From Treponema sp. (GTDB taxonomy: Bacteria > Spirochaetota > Spirochaetia > Treponematales > Breznakiellaceae): DNA of 39,746 nt. Made by a program: the position numbers and the translations under genes. The notes under the pieces are model-generated. The model was not told the origin of the DNA. It saw nothing but the letters and a program-made list of their open reading frames with translations, and ran no database searches. Below are positions 39,696 to 39,746 of the stretch, piece by piece (positions within the stretch are counted from its first letter, which is position 1; every line of letters begins with the position of its first letter). Location of the stretch: positions 1-39,746 of the forward strand of contig JAIRSU010000040.1 in the NCBI GenBank assembly GCA_031255285.1, read 5' to 3'.

Positions 39696-39746
39696 GTGAA
39701 CAAGCCGTCCTTCCCAACGAAGCGTACCATGACGATTACTCTCCTC
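39696..39746 (+). CDS. Start of a gene running off the right edge (partial)
   Basis: A GTG at 39696 begins MNKPSFPTKRTMTITLL, open to the edge. The basic start followed by hydrophobic residues looks like the beginning of a signal peptide or membrane anchor. AAAAGGAG lies 12 bases upstream, rather far; an ATG at 39730 in the same frame is the alternative start. Another frame is also open here, so the assignment is weak. Confidence 0.4.
   Translation, partial: MNKPSFPTKRTMTITLL

Noticed and set aside
1-39746. tRNA, rRNA or known riboswitch genes
   Set aside because: I looked for tRNA-like T-arms and conserved riboswitch cores by eye in all gaps and saw none; a covariance search would be needed to be certain.

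Overview
The window looks like the chromosome of a spirochaete, most likely a Treponema-type fermenter from an animal or insect gut. The main evidence is the spirochaete-style flagellar block fliL-fliM-fliY-fliO-fliP (20818 down to 16639), with a long CheC+SpoA FliY. Supporting evidence is a separate fliJ next to a TPR protein, a DksA/TraR-type protein, rubrerythrin, a 2-oxoacid:ferredoxin oxidoreductase and several sugar-acid and plant-polysaccharide enzymes. No rRNA, tRNA, CRISPR array or complete prophage was found.

Layout. (1) 1-700: an IS4-type transposase fragment runs off the left edge, followed by short repeats and a coding remnant. (2) 683-9634: uronate/pectin and envelope genes: uxaC (-), a URO-D family protein, a putative outer-membrane barrel, a sugar-phosphate isomerase/epimerase-like TIM barrel (-), a GH28 polygalacturonase, an LpoB-like lipoprotein and an orphan LivM permease. 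(3) 9793-15412: rubrerythrin (-), a decayed gene, an ankyrin protein, a GH3 glycosidase and radA. (4) 15798-22615: a multi-TM protein converging on the flagellar genes, then a two-gene ABC-2 exporter. (5) 22760-28240: thrC, the beta and gamma subunits of a 2-oxoacid:ferredoxin oxidoreductase, an HD-GYP pseudogene, rpmB and a GltD/NfnB-type flavoprotein. (6) 28440-34103: a methyltransferase interrupted at a G9 tract, fliJ, a TPR protein and a large unrecognised protein. (7) 34124-39107: a DUF2804 protein, an aldehyde dehydrogenase, a broken short-chain dehydrogenase, a membrane-protein remnant, purN and a dksA-like gene. (8) 39130-39746: a 17-codon ORF, a cluster of palindromes, and a strong promoter ahead of a gene that leaves the window.

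How the genes fit together. GH28 and GH3 hydrolases without signal peptides, plus UxaC, suggest that imported pectin and hemicellulose oligomers are cut in the cytoplasm and galacturonate/glucuronate enters central metabolism. The flagellar genes encode C-ring and export-gate parts and look intact.

The most striking overall feature is gene decay. At least eight coding sequences are interrupted, internally deleted or reduced to remnants. Several multi-subunit systems are represented by only some of their subunits locally: LivM alone, oxidoreductase beta and gamma without alpha, an ABC-2 exporter without GldG, and fliP without fliQ/fliR. This pattern suits a host-associated lineage undergoing reductive evolution. 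The best candidates for new biology are the G9 tract at the start of the zinc-finger methyltransferase, a set of promoters lying almost on the start codon, the palindromic operators on the fliL promoter, and the spirochaete-type fliJ/TPR/unknown-protein group. I did not find a clearly new multi-gene system.
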